DNA of 64,000 bases from Streptomyces sp. NBC_00523 (GCF_036346615.1 NZ_CP107836.1:186001-250000); one strand, 5' to 3'; shown: positions 25,675-34,631, numbered from the stretch's first letter. Notes: generated by a model not told the origin, from the sequence alone. Numbers and translations are program-made.

Positions 25675-27099
25675 TCAGGGGCAGCTGACGAGGACGATGG
25701 AGAGGGCGGTGCAGGTGACAGCCGCGCTGTCGTTGGCCGGGTTGGGGTCGATGGGCGCGGAGGCGGTCCGCACGCCGGTGACGGTGACCGGGCCGAGTTT
25801 CAGCAGGCTCAGGCGGATGCGGAAGGTCTTGCTCGCGCTCGCGTCGGCGGCGATGGAGCCGAAGACACAGGTCACCGTGATGGTCGCGGAGGTACATCCG
25901 GTGGCGAGGTTGGTGGCCGAGGCGCCGGCGGGAAGTGTGGCGGTGAGGGCAGCTGAGGTGAGGGTGGCGGGGCCGGTGTTGCGGGCGGTGAGGGTGTAGT
26001 TGAGGTAGGGCGTCAGGACGCCCAGGTGCGGCTGGGCGGTGAGGTCGACGTCGATGTCCGAGGTGGGGGGCGCAGGCTTGAAGGCAAGGCCGTAGGGGCC
26101 GGTCAACCCGGCGATCGTCGTGGTGACCGTATTGGTGGCGGTGTCGATCACCGAGATGGTATTGCCGGACTGGTTGGTGGCGTAGACGGCCGTGCCGGAC
26201 GGATTGATCCTGGCCTGAGCCGGGTTGTTGCCGACCGGGACGGTCGCGGTGACGGTGCTGGTCGCGGTGTCGACGACGGACACGGTGGAGCTGCCGTAGT
26301 CGGCGACGTAGGCCCGCGTGCCGGCCGCGTTGAACGACACGCCGTTGGGAGCGGTCCCAACCGGGACGGTGGCACTGACCGTGTTGGTGGCCGTATCGAT
26401 GACGGAGACGGTGGAGCCTCCGTTGTTCGTGACGTAGGCGAAGGTTCCGGTGGGGCTGACGGCCACGCCCGAGGGGGCGCTGCCGACCGGGATGGTCGCG
26501 GTGACCGTGTTGGTGGCGGTGTCGATGGCCGAGACCGTGTCCGCGTAGTTGTTGGTGACGTACGCGGTGGCGCCCGACGGGTTTACCGCCACGCCGTTCG
26601 GGCCGCTTCCGACAGTGACGGTGGCGCTGGCCGTGATGGTCGCGGTGTCGATGACCGAGACGGTGTTCGTGCCGTTGTTCGTGACGTAGGCGAGTGCTCC
26701 GGACGGGGTCAGTGCCACCGAGAGCGGGTTGCTGCCGACGGGGACTGTCCCGGTCACCGCGTTGGTAGCGGTGTCGAACACCGAGACGCTGTTGCTTCCC
26801 AGATTGGTGACGTATGCCTGGGTGCCGGCGGGAGAGACCGCCACGTTGGCGGGGCTGCTGCCGACCGTGACGCTGGCGGTGACGGCGTTGGTGCTGGTGT
26901 CGATCACCGAGACGGTGTTGCCACCTATGTTGGCCACATAGGCGAGCGGGCCGGTAGCGGCATGTGCAGGCGCGCTCAGCGCCACTACTCCCGTGAGCAC
27001 CAGGGCGCCGCCCGTGGTCAAGGAAGTCAGACGGCGTCTCCAGACGGAGAAGGGCCGGCGTATACGGGCAGGTGCAGAAAGCAAAGGGCTTCCCTTCAT
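25675..27099 (-). CDS. secreted YVTN beta-propeller protein with DUF11-like domain
   Basis: A 474-residue exported protein. A signal peptide (basic RIRRPFSVWRRR, then GGALVLTGVVALSAPAHA) is followed by seven near-identical repeats of about 42 residues with the pattern AYVTNNGTNTVSVIDTATN...VPVGSNP..VAV.PSG, enough for one seven-bladed propeller. The C-terminal 120 residues (DIDVDLTAQPHLGVLTPYLN, LTARNTGPATLTSAALTATL, DPNPANDSA) fit a DUF11-type surface domain. Propellers of this type bind proteins or glycans at the cell surface; the partner is unknown. ATG 27099 has no clear ribosome binding site; TTG 27084, preceded by AGGGAAG, is an alternative. The repeats are also similar at the DNA level, so unequal recombination could change blade number. 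Confidence 0.88.
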   Translation of the reverse strand: MKGSPLLSAPARIRRPFSVWRRRLTSLTTGGALVLTGVVALSAPAHAATGPLAYVANIGGNTVSVIDTSTNAVTASVTVGSSPANVAVSPAGTQAYVTNLGSNSVSVFDTATNAVTGTVPVGSNPLSVALTPSGALAYVTNNGTNTVSVIDTATITASATVTVGSGPNGVAVNPSGATAYVTNNYADTVSAIDTATNTVTATIPVGSAPSGVAVSPTGTFAYVTNNGGSTVSVIDTATNTVSATVPVGTAPNGVSFNAAGTRAYVADYGSSTVSVVDTATSTVTATVPVGNNPAQARINPSGTAVYATNQSGNTISVIDTATNTVTTTIAGLTGPYGLAFKPAPPTSDIDVDLTAQPHLGVLTPYLNYTLTARNTGPATLTSAALTATLPAGASATNLATGCTSATITVTCVFGSIAADASASKTFRIRLSLLKLGPVTVTGVRTASAPIDPNPANDSAAVTCTALSIVLVSCP

Positions 27100-27654
27100 C
27101 AGTCCGCACGCCGACGGCGGGCCCGAAGGACCCGGCAACCGGCGGCCGCGCGGCCGCGCGACTCCCCACCCAAGGCCTCTGAGCCGTGGGCGGCGGAGCT
27201 TTGGCACTACTGCGTACATCGCGCACCGCACCCCTGCGGGCTCAACCTCTTATGGGCACGGCGCACACAACCCACCGCCGCGGCAGGAACCGGAGCAGCG
27301 GCAGCCTCCTCCGACCGGACAGCAGCCAACCCACTCCCCCGCGAAGTCAGCAAAATCATCGCGCCCCCGCACCAGCAACGTCGCAGAACATCCGGAGTTG
27401 TCTGTATTCCATCCAGGAAGATGACCACAGAAGACCTTGACGCCCCATCAGTACGTTTCGCACCAAGATCTACGGTCGGTTTACCCGTCGTCGACACCAG
27501 GGAGTGGTCAACGGGCCGGGATGGGTGGTGCCACCGCCCGAGGTTCCGTGTCACCGGCCGGCCAGCACCCCACCGGGACGACCCCATGTCCGCGGTGGGC
27601 GTGGGCCCAGTTACGCGGCCTCAAGTGCGGTGAGCTGGAGAGCGCGGCCGATGG
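27100..27654. other. leader of YVTN gene and unassigned sequence
   Basis: Structured GC-rich sequence upstream of the YVTN gene (27100-27240) followed by several hundred bases without a recognisable gene on either strand. I could not match the leader to a known riboswitch. Confidence 0.3.
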
Positions 27655-27845
27655 CTGGCAAGGACCACGTCCGCTGTGGCCCTTGGACGGCCGGTCGACC
27701 GGGGCACCCGCAGGCGGCTGATGACTTCGGGGAACGCGGGTGCGTCACCGGCCTGGCCGGGCGTGATGACGAAGGCCATCGGGCGACAGTGGCTGTCCGC
27801 GGCAAGGCGGATCAACCCCTGCGGAGCACAGGTGAAGGTGCGGAC
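27655..27845 (-). pseudogene. IS5-type transposase internal fragment
   Basis: The minus frame reads LIRLAADSHCRPMAFVITPG, QAGDAPAFPEVISRLRVPRS and GRPRATADVVLASHRP, the region around the second catalytic Asp of IS5-type enzymes (LTPGQAGD). It is truncated at both ends and abuts the patchwork junction at 27852. Confidence 0.7.
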
Positions 27846-27851
27846 GGCGGT

Positions 27852-28046
27852 CCCGTCGCGGGAGAGCATCCGAATCACGTCGTACGCGCGGACGGCCCAG
27901 TGTCCTTCGACAACGCCACCTTCTCCGGCGGCACGGTGATCTTCAATGCTCGAAGAACGCCTCGACGCGTTCCAGTGGGCCGTTCGCGGTGGCCATGGCC
28001 CGGGTGAGAGCCTCGTTGGAGCGCCGGAAGGCTTCCTCCGTGATGG
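27852..28046. repeat. patchwork of short exact copies from elsewhere in the window
   Basis: Three blocks lie end to end. 27852-27898 is a 47-bp exact copy, same orientation, of 31869-31915 inside the Tn3 transposase. 27900-27950 is nearly the same as 37860-37910 in the pentapeptide remnant, sharing its last 31 bases exactly. 27951-28046 is a 96-bp exact inverted copy of 30956-31051 inside the TetR gene. Together they join an IS5 scrap to a truncated DNA methyltransferase gene. Confidence 0.8.
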
Positions 28047-28664
28047 GGTCGGGACCGGTCGAGCGACGTCGACCGTCTCAGCAACCGCCGCGCGGGGGTC
28101 CGGCAGGTGACGCACACCCGTGGTGGGCATCCGAGACGGATGCCGCGCCGCGCGACTTCCACGGGGAACGGAGCCAGGTGTTTCGTCCCCCCCGCGTTCC
28201 GGTTCGATGGCCCAGACGTCTCCGGGGCCCGTGCCGTGGTCGACGACGTAGCCGTGCAGGTCGTAGTAGTAACTGCGGCGAGGGGTCATTTGGATGATGT
28301 ACTCGTGGCGAGAGGTGAGCCGGTCTCGGACGGGGTCGGGCATTCCCCGCGTCTTCGTCCAGACGACCCGGTTACGGATCTTCCACCCGGCACGTGCCGC
28401 TTCCAGCTCCACGAGTGCCGGCACATTCGCCAGCGACCGTCGGTGATAGGTATCGCCGACATTCAGGAACACGCTGCCGCGCGCAGGCAGCGTTCGTCGC
28501 CAGTCCGCCAGGCAGTCGGCCGGCGCACGTGCGTACGCCTCGGGGTTTCCCTCCTGACCGAGCTGCCCCTTCACCCCGTGGTCGCGCTTCTTCCAGTACG
28601 GCGGCGATGTCACCACGACGTCGACGCTGCCGGGTGCCAGAGAGACATGGGGTCTGAGGAACAT
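28047..28664 (-). pseudogene. site-specific DNA methyltransferase, truncated and frameshifted
   Basis: The minus strand encodes SLAPGSVDVVVTSPPYWKKR, with the catalytic TSPPY motif of amino-methyltransferases (N4-cytosine/N6-adenine), then GQLGQEGNPEAYARAPADCL, SVFLNVGDTYHRRSLANVPA, RNRVVWTKTRGMPDPVRDRL and GDVWAIEPERGG. After a run of seven G (about 28180) the homology moves one frame (HLAPFPVEVARRGIRLGCPP) and ends at the patchwork junction, before the SAM-binding FxGxG region. Start is uncertain (ATG 28664 gives the best fit). No restriction enzyme gene remains. Confidence 0.75.
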
Positions 28665-28749
28665 CGGGATCGATCGTGCGCCAAGCCTCCGTCGCCGCTG
28701 GCGGCCTGGCGGGGAGGGAGCGGGTGACGCACGCGACATACCGACGGTC

Positions 28750-28780
28750 GTGTCGGCAACACCCGATAGGATGCCGACAC
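28750..28780. promoter_or_regulatory. operator upstream of ABC exporter operon
   Basis: GTGTCGGCA (28750-28758) and TGCCGACAC (28772-28780) form a perfect 9-bp inverted repeat with 13 bp between; TAGGAT inside it could be a -10. It is the natural binding site for the TetR protein encoded at the end of the operon. Confidence 0.5.
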
Positions 28781-28858
28781 CTGCGTCGTCAACTTTAGGC
28801 AAAGAGGCGATGTGGCCAGCCTGTCATGCCCTCATTTCCCTTTCCTTCGGAGAACTCC

Positions 28859-29986
28859 GTGTTCCTTGCCCTACGCGATCTGCGCTTCGCCCGCGGTCGC
28901 TTCGCCCTGATGGGTGCGGTGGTCGCGCTCATCGCCGTACTCGGTGTCCTGCTGTCGGGGCTTGCCTCTGGTCTGGCGGATGCCGGCATATCCGGGCTGC
29001 GCGCGCTGCCTGTGACCCATTTGGCCTTCGATGAGAAGGCGACCAGCGAGCAGTTCTCCCGCTCGACCGTGGAGCAGGAGGACTGGCAGGCGTGGTCCAA
29101 GGCTCCGGGGGTGGAGCGCGCGGAGCCGTTCGGGAACACCCTGGCCAATGCCCAGGTGACCGAGGGCGACAAGAAGGGCGAGCAGGTCAACCTCGCCGTC
29201 TTCGGCATGGCACCGGACTCCCCCCTGGCACCCCGTCCCGGCGACGGTGAGGGCCTGAAGGAGGGCAGTGCGGGCATCGTGATCACCCGGGAGATCGCCG
29301 ACCTGGGCGTGAAGGTCGGTGATGTGCTGACCGCGGACAAGAGCGGGGTGCCGCTGAAGGTCGTGGGGCTGGTCGACGAGACCATCTCCTACGGCCACAT
29401 CGGCGTCGCCTACGCCGACCTCGACACGTGGCGGCACCTGCACTACGGCCTGCCCGGCGACCTGCCCGAGGCCGCGAGCCGGCAGGCCACCGCCGTCGCC
29501 CTGACCCTGAAGCCGGGCGCCGACGTCGCCGCGGTGGAAAAGGCAACCGGGACCCTCGCCGAGACCAAGGAAGAGACGTTCAACGCGTCCCCCGGCTACG
29601 AGGCCGAGTCGAGCACCATGGCCCTGATCAAGGGATTCCTGTACGTCATCTCCGCCCTGGTCGTCGGTGCGTTCTTCACCGTCTGGACCGTCCAGCGCAA
29701 GCCGGAGATCGCCCTGATGAAGGCGCTGGGCGCCCCCACCCGCTACATCCTGCGCGACGCGCTCGCCCAGGTCGTCGCCGTACTCGTCGGCGCCACGGCC
29801 CTCGGCACCGCCGTCGGTCTGGCCCTGGGCAGCGCGATGATCGGCAAGGCCCCCTTCTCGCTGTCCGCCCCGGCCATCGCCACCTCCTCCGGCCTCCTCA
29901 TCGTCCTGGGCACCGTGGGCGCCGTCGTCGCCGTCCGCCGCATCACCGCCGTCGACCCCCTGACCGCTCTGGGAGCCACCCGATGA
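28859..29986 (+). CDS. ABC transporter permease, FtsX-like
   Basis: A 375-residue MacB/FtsX-type permease. An N-terminal helix (GRFALMGAVVALIAVLGVLL) precedes a large extracytoplasmic domain (about residues 40-240). Three C-terminal helices follow (FLYVISALVVGAFFTVW, VVAVLVGATALGTAVGLALG, SGLLIVLGTVGAVVAV). The cytosolic coupling segment is KPEIALMKALGAPTRYIL. GTG 28859 is preferred over ATG 28826 because CGGAGAA precedes it and translation then begins at the conserved FLALRDLRFARGR. The stop overlaps the ATPase start. Such pumps export peptides or lipophilic drugs, or act mechanically on the envelope. Confidence 0.9.
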   Translation: MFLALRDLRFARGRFALMGAVVALIAVLGVLLSGLASGLADAGISGLRALPVTHLAFDEKATSEQFSRSTVEQEDWQAWSKAPGVERAEPFGNTLANAQVTEGDKKGEQVNLAVFGMAPDSPLAPRPGDGEGLKEGSAGIVITREIADLGVKVGDVLTADKSGVPLKVVGLVDETISYGHIGVAYADLDTWRHLHYGLPGDLPEAASRQATAVALTLKPGADVAAVEKATGTLAETKEETFNASPGYEAESSTMALIKGFLYVISALVVGAFFTVWTVQRKPEIALMKALGAPTRYILRDALAQVVAVLVGATALGTAVGLALGSAMIGKAPFSLSAPAIATSSGLLIVLGTVGAVVAVRRITAVDPLTALGATR

Positions 29987-30699
29987 CCACACCCGCCACC
30001 GACCACCAGACCGCCGCGGACACCGACCGCTCCGACGGGCTGCGCCTGAACGACGTCACCCTCACCCTCGGCGACGGCGATTCCGCCGTCACCGCCCTCG
30101 ACCACGTCAGCCTGACCGTCGTCCCCGGTGAGTTCGTCGCCGTCGTCGGCCCCTCCGGGTCCGGCAAGTCCAGCCTCCTCGCCGTCGCCGGCGGCCTCCA
30201 GCGGCCCACCTCGGGCACCGTGCACATCGCCGGCACCGAGCTGACCACCCTTTCGGACAAGGAACGCACCGCCACCCGGCTTCGCCACATCGGCTTCGTC
30301 TTCCAGCAGTCGAACCTGCTGGCCTCCCTCACCGTCAGGGAACAGCTCCTGCTGCCACTGCACATCGACGGACGCCTCGACACCACTGCCCGGACCCGCG
30401 CCGACGAACTCATCGAAGCCGTCGGACTGACCCACCGCGCCGGCTCCCGCCCGCACCAGCTGTCGGGCGGCGAGCGCCAGCGCGCGGGCCTGGCCCGCGC
30501 CCTGATGACCTCCCCCGCCGTCCTGCTGGTGGACGAACCCACGTCGGCACTGGACCGGGTACGGTCCGCCGAGGCGGTGCGGCTGATCGCCGAGCAGACC
30601 CACGAACGCAACACGGCCACGGTCATGGTCACCCACGACACGGCGATAATGGACGCTGCCGACCGGGTGTACGAAATGGTCGACGGCCGCCTGTCCTGA
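29983..30699 (+). CDS. ABC transporter ATP-binding protein
   Basis: A 238-residue LolD/MacB-type ATPase. Walker A is GPSGSGKSSLL, the Q-loop is FVFQQSNLLASLTV, the signature is LSGGERQRAGLARAL, Walker B is VLLVDEPTSALD and the switch histidine is in MVTHD. All catalytic residues are intact. The ATG overlaps the permease stop (ATGA), so the two subunits are made together. It powers the permease at 28859. Confidence 0.95.
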   Translation: MTTPATDHQTAADTDRSDGLRLNDVTLTLGDGDSAVTALDHVSLTVVPGEFVAVVGPSGSGKSSLLAVAGGLQRPTSGTVHIAGTELTTLSDKERTATRLRHIGFVFQQSNLLASLTVREQLLLPLHIDGRLDTTARTRADELIEAVGLTHRAGSRPHQLSGGERQRAGLARALMTSPAVLLVDEPTSALDRVRSAEAVRLIAEQTHERNTATVMVTHDTAIMDAADRVYEMVDGRLS

Positions 30700-30762
30700 C
30701 CGGCGGCCGTGGGCCGGTACCGCATTCTCGGCCCCGCCCACCCCTCCAGGAGCCCGTACCGC

Positions 30763-31374
30763 ATGCCGAAGATCAACGCCTCCACCGTCGCCGAGCACCG
30801 TGCCCAGCAACGCGAAGCGCTGATCAGGGCGGCGATCGACATCCTGGTCGACGAGGGCGCCGCCGCCGTCACACCGGCGGTGGTCGGCGCCCGCGCGGGC
30901 CTGGCCCGCTCCAGCGTCTACCAGTACTTCGACTCCTCCGCCGCCCTCCTGGCCACCATCACGGAGGAAGCCTTCCGGCGCTCCAACGAGGCTCTCACCC
31001 GGGCCATGGCCACCGCGAACGGCCCACTGGAACGCGTCGAGGCGTTCTTCGCGGAAAGCCTCCGCCTGGGCGCCGAAGGCGCACACCGTCCTGCCGTCGC
31101 CCTCATGAGTGCCGGCCTTCCCCCGGCCTGCCAGCAGCGGCTGATGGAGCTCCACCTGGAACAGGTCGAACCGTTCCGCGCCGCTGTCCGGGAACTCGGC
31201 GCTCCTGAGCCCTCGCTCACGGCCGACCTGATCGCCGGAATGCTCCACACCGCCCTGGCCGCCGTCGAGAACGGCACCCCCCTCGATACGGTCACGCAGC
31301 GCACTCTCGCACTCGTGCGCCGCTGCCTTACCCCGGCCGGCAGTACCGCCCGCGCATCGGAAGAAGGGGCCTGA
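30763..31374 (+). CDS. TetR-family regulator of the ABC exporter
   Basis: A 203-residue regulator with an N-terminal helix-turn-helix (REALIRAAIDILVDEGAAAV, then GARAGLARSSVYQYFDSSAA) and a helical ligand domain. It is the third gene of the exporter operon, 63 bases after the ATPase, with AGGAG before the ATG. The arrangement suggests it represses the operon through the inverted repeat at 28750-28780 and is released by the exported compound. A 96-bp segment of this gene (30956-31051) also occurs, inverted, at 27951-28046. Confidence 0.9.
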   Translation: MPKINASTVAEHRAQQREALIRAAIDILVDEGAAAVTPAVVGARAGLARSSVYQYFDSSAALLATITEEAFRRSNEALTRAMATANGPLERVEAFFAESLRLGAEGAHRPAVALMSAGLPPACQQRLMELHLEQVEPFRAAVRELGAPEPSLTADLIAGMLHTALAAVENGTPLDTVTQRTLALVRRCLTPAGSTARASEEGA

Positions 31375-31433
31375 AGCCCTCGCACCGCCAGCGCACCTCG
31401 GCCGACCGCAGCGCGGCTCATCCTTGCTGGAGC

Positions 31434-32462
31434 CTACTCGCCGTCAGCCGCGTTCTTGTCGCGCAGGGGCCGTAGGCCACCGGGCAGGTCGGGAAGCTGG
31501 AAGGAGTACCGGCCGAGCATGTTGACGTGGTGCCTCACGAACGGCGAATCCTCGTCCCGGACATCGAAGCCGTCGGCGCGGAGCTGGGCGAGGGCGGCGT
31601 CCATGTACCGGGTGTTGAACAGGACCAAGGCGTTGAGGACGAGGCCGAGGGCGCCGATCTGCTCCTCCATACCATCCTGGTAGCGCTGGGAAAGCTGCCC
31701 GGCGCGGCCGTGGAAGATCTTCCGGGCGAGCGCGTGCCTGCCTTCCTGAAGGTTGGCCTGCACCTTGATCTGGCGGCGGTAACCGGGCTCTTCGGCCAGA
31801 CGCAGAATGTGCAGGGTCTCCGCGATCCGCCCGTAGTGCGCGATCGCGTCCCCGAGCGGGGTCGGGCGCCCGTCGCGGGAGAGCATCCGAATCACGTCGT
31901 ACGCGCGGACGGCCCCGGTGTGGATGGAGCCGATGATGCGCAGGATGTCCTCCCAGTGCCGCTCAATGCGTACGAGGTCAACCCGGCCGCGGGCCGCGTC
32001 CTGGAAGGCGCCGAAGTCGGCCGTCCGGTCAATGCGCCACATCTTCTGGTCGGGCAGGTCGGCGAGCTGCAGCGCGTACGCGAACCCCGCGAGGGTGAGC
32101 AAGCCGAAGGCGATGTCGGAGTACGAGGCGGTGTCGGTGACGATCATCTCTGGGCGCCGTCCGCCGTCGCGGCCGTAGGGGACGTCCAGCACGTACAGGG
32201 AGTCGCGCGGGATGCCGGCCACGACCTTCCCGCCCAGCCCGGCGGCCTGGTCGTTGATCATGTTGAGCCAGGTGGCGCCGCCCCGGCGGCCGAAGCACTT
32301 CGGGTTCCGCCGCGCGTACACCGAGGGAACCGGGACGACGAACTGGTCAGCGCCAGTCCAGGAGAACACCTCCAGCAGCACCTCGGGCAGGCAAGGAGTG
32401 CCGCCGACGGCACTCCGTACGGGCCGAAGCTGGGATCCTGTTGGGCGTGCATCAGGCGCCAT
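31434..32462 (-). pseudogene. tnpA: Tn3-family transposase, C-terminal third
   Basis: The frame encodes about 330 residues matching the end of Tn3 TnpA: MINDQAAGLGGKVVAGIPRD, MIVTDTASYSDIAFGLLTLA with the catalytic Asp of the last domain, QLADLPDQKMWRID, AVRAYDVIRMLSRDG, LARKIFHGRAGQLSQRYQDG and FNTRYMDAALAQLRADGFDV. Full-length TnpA is about 1000 residues, so two thirds are missing and the N-terminal 20 codons are unrelated sequence. No 38-bp terminal repeat or resolvase was seen nearby. Not functional. Confidence 0.85.
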
Positions 32463-32663
32463 CCCCTGCTTGTCCGGCCGGTGCTTCGTCGGTGCAACCG
32501 ACGCTACGCAGCTGTGTGCCGCCCTCTCAACACGGCCGCGACCCGTTGTGCAACTCGGCCACGGCGCCGATGACGCTGGGCGGGGTCACGAGGTCGCCCT
32601 GTACGGCGCGGTCCCGGGCGGGGCTGCGGGTGCTTTGAGGTAGTCCTCGGTCTGCGACGGCGG
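32463..32663. other. no gene recognised
   Basis: Sequence between the broken Tn3 transposase and the iteron-like cluster; no recognisable protein on either strand. Confidence 0.35.
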
Positions 32664-32881
32664 GGTCAGCGGCAGGGTTTGGTCAGCCGGTGCGGTCAGC
32701 CGGTCGCCACGGGCAAAGGGGGCGTGCTGCCCCGCTTCGGTCAGCTGGCTCCGCCCGGCTTCGATCGGCGCGGTTCGGGGGATGTCTCCGGGCCGCCGGC
32801 TCGCTGACCCAGTCCCTCCGCACGGCCTGGGTCAGCATTTGGGCAACCTCCTGACCTGCGCATTCGGGGGTTTGGGTCAGC
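32664..32881. repeat. iteron-like cluster of GGTCAGC
   Basis: GGTCAGC occurs at 32664, 32681, 32694, 32739, 32830 and 32875, and its complement at 32803: seven copies in 218 bp just upstream of a plasmid-like gene. Spacing is irregular. It could be a replication or transfer origin, or a regulatory array, of the conjugative element whose genes follow. Confidence 0.45.
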
Positions 32882-32934
32882 GATTGGGTCGGAGGGCCTG
32901 AGAAGCATTCACGGCATCACCTGAAGGAGTTGCC

Positions 32935-33510
32935 GTGAACGGAACGCGTGTTTTTGAGTCGCTGAATGCCGAGTGGTCGGTTGTGTGCGCCGAGCCGGGC
33001 CACACCCAGATGGTGCTCGGATGGCTGCGCGAGGGCGGCGTGCACTTCGGGGACGGGGAGGTCGAGGGCGGCGCTCGGGCGTACGAGCGGGGCCGCGGCG
33101 AACTTGCTTTGGAGACGCTGCACCTGGCCGGTCGCGAGCTGAAGGCCGAGGGCGCCGAGGGAGGCGTCGTGAAGTACCCGTACCTCGACGAGGTGCTGTC
33201 CGGTGAGCCGGCGGACGACGACCCGGCCCGGTCCGCGTGGGCGAGGGTCCTGGAGCGGCAGGCCGCGAGGGCGGGGTTGCTGCGGGACGGCGAGGGCGTC
33301 GACGGGGCTCGGGGTGAGCTGGTCGAGCTGCTGGTGTGGGCCGTGGGCGCGGGCCGGATGGACGCCGACCGGGCGCGGGTGATCGCGGACGAGACCCGGG
33401 TCGGCGCGCAGGCCGGGGCGGGGGTGTCCGCGGTGGCGTGGCGGAAGCGGCGGAGCCGGACGGTGCGGCAGATGCGGGTCGTCGCGGAGCGGTGGGTGCA
33501 GGCGGCATGA
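32935..33510 (+). CDS. hypothetical protein of conjugative-element type
   Basis: A 191-residue soluble, acidic protein with a good start (GAAGGAG, then GTG 32935). No characterised domain is recognised; the N-terminal half reads RVFESLNAEWSVVCAEPGHT, WLREGGVHFGDGEVEGGARA, and the C-terminal 40 residues are strongly basic (WRKRRSRTVRQMRVVAERW), as in nucleic-acid-binding tails. It is first in a run of three overlapping genes ending in a conjugal transfer protein, so a role in an integrative or plasmid element is likely. The iteron-like cluster precedes it. Confidence 0.65.
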   Translation: MNGTRVFESLNAEWSVVCAEPGHTQMVLGWLREGGVHFGDGEVEGGARAYERGRGELALETLHLAGRELKAEGAEGGVVKYPYLDEVLSGEPADDDPARSAWARVLERQAARAGLLRDGEGVDGARGELVELLVWAVGAGRMDADRARVIADETRVGAQAGAGVSAVAWRKRRSRTVRQMRVVAERWVQAA

Positions 33511-33626
33511 CGGCCTCGTTTTCAGATTTCTCGGGATGCGCGGTCACGTTCGGGCGTCGGCGGCTCCTTGGGGTGGGTGGCGGCGGAGGTACTGCCGGTT
33601 GCGGGTTGGGAAGGGGTGGGCGGGTC

Positions 33627-33890
33627 ATGACGGACCCCGGGCTCACGAAGACGGAAAGCGACGCCGGCGGTGAGTCGGATCTCGCCGTATTGGTGCGGGC
33701 ACACGGGCTGTTGCGCGCGCTGGTGGTGCAGCTGGAGACGGCGCCGTTCGCCGATGCGACGGCGGCGTCGATGCACGCCTACCTCGATGAGGAAGCCACG
33801 CGGGCGAGTTCTGCTTTCGCCCGCTGGCTCGGGCTGCCGGAGCAGAGCCGCACCGGTCAGGACGACCAGGCGCTGCGGGGGCGGTCGTGA
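33627..33890 (+). CDS. small hypothetical protein of conjugative element
   Basis: An 87-residue protein (DLAVLVRAHGLLRALVVQLE, AASMHAYLDEEATRASSAFA) with helical character and no known domain. ATG 33627 is preferred because the sequence before it is low complexity; an in-frame ATG at 33507, overlapping the previous stop, would give 127 residues. The stop overlaps the next gene. Confidence 0.55.
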   Translation: MTDPGLTKTESDAGGESDLAVLVRAHGLLRALVVQLETAPFADATAASMHAYLDEEATRASSAFARWLGLPEQSRTGQDDQALRGRS

Positions 33891-34309
33891 GGCGGCGCAC
33901 CGAGGGTGTGAAGGACGTGCTGCCGGGTGAGGCGGGCGGGTGGGCGCTGGGTTCCCTCGGCGCCGCCGCCAATACGGTGACGGTGCCGCGTCGTACGACA
34001 TGGGCGCTGATCGTCGCTGGGCCCGTGCTGGGCGTGTTGTCGATGGTCTCGCGGCCCGCTCCGGTGGCTCCGGTCCGCCAGGAGCAGCCCGCCGCGGTCG
34101 GTCAGTCGACGGGACCGGGCGGGTTCGCGGAACTGTTCGTCAGCGCGTACCTGGCGGCCGGTGAGGGCACCGAGGACTCCCTCGCCCCGTTCCTGCCGAC
34201 CGCCCGGGACGTGACGCTGAGGGCCGCTCCGGGGGCGCAGCGGGCGCAGGAGCTCGCGGCGGTGAAGGTGCGCGAGGTGGTCGCCGCCGCCCTAGACATG
34301 AACCAATAG
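33887..34309 (+). CDS. conjugal transfer protein (TcpC-like), shortened
   Basis: A 140-residue protein starting at GTG 33887 inside the previous gene. It has one membrane helix (TTWALIVAGPVLGVLSMVS, about residues 38-56) and then the periplasmic part PGGFAELFVSAYLAAGEGTE with DSLAPFLPTARDVTLRA. This is the start of the actinobacterial conjugative-element membrane protein usually of 250-300 residues, so the C-terminal domain is probably missing. In that family it belongs to the mating channel. Confidence 0.55.
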   Translation: MRRRTEGVKDVLPGEAGGWALGSLGAAANTVTVPRRTTWALIVAGPVLGVLSMVSRPAPVAPVRQEQPAAVGQSTGPGGFAELFVSAYLAAGEGTEDSLAPFLPTARDVTLRAAPGAQRAQELAAVKVREVVAAALDMNQ

Positions 34310-34631
34310 CCTTCCTGACCAGGGCGAAGAGGAGAAGCTTCGCATGGGAACCTCAGACGCCCAGCACTGGGGGCTTCCCCCTTCGCCGACTTCACCGCCA
34401 CGGCCACTTCGCCGTCTTTCGGCCGGGCGAGCGCCGTGAAACTGACCTGGCAACCGGTCAAGATCGCCAGTCAAGGAACGCGTGTGAGCGGGGACGGTCT
34501 GCCCGCCGTCTGCGGCGAGCACCGCACCCGACACTCCCCCGAAGGCCAAAGCGGCGAGCACGTACCACCACACCGCGCACCTCGGTCCCGGCGCACCGCG
34601 ACCGAGGTGGACGTCGGTGCCTCGGCCGGGC
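34310..34631. other. junction region, possible secreted-protein remnant
   Basis: A minus-strand frame from about 34573 begins VWWYVLAALAFGGVSGAVLA like a signal peptide but soon shifts frame. No intact gene is recognised. This is the right edge of the conjugative-element segment. Confidence 0.3.

Noticed and set aside
25675..27060. repeated DNA resembling a repeat array or CRISPR
   Set aside because: The roughly 126-bp periodicity is coding: each unit is one YVTN blade in frame, with no spacers.
27100..27240. possible riboswitch in the leader of the YVTN gene
   Set aside because: The leader is GC-rich and foldable, but I could not match it to the conserved core of the c-di-AMP (ydaO) or any other riboswitch. 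A covariance-model (Rfam) search would decide.
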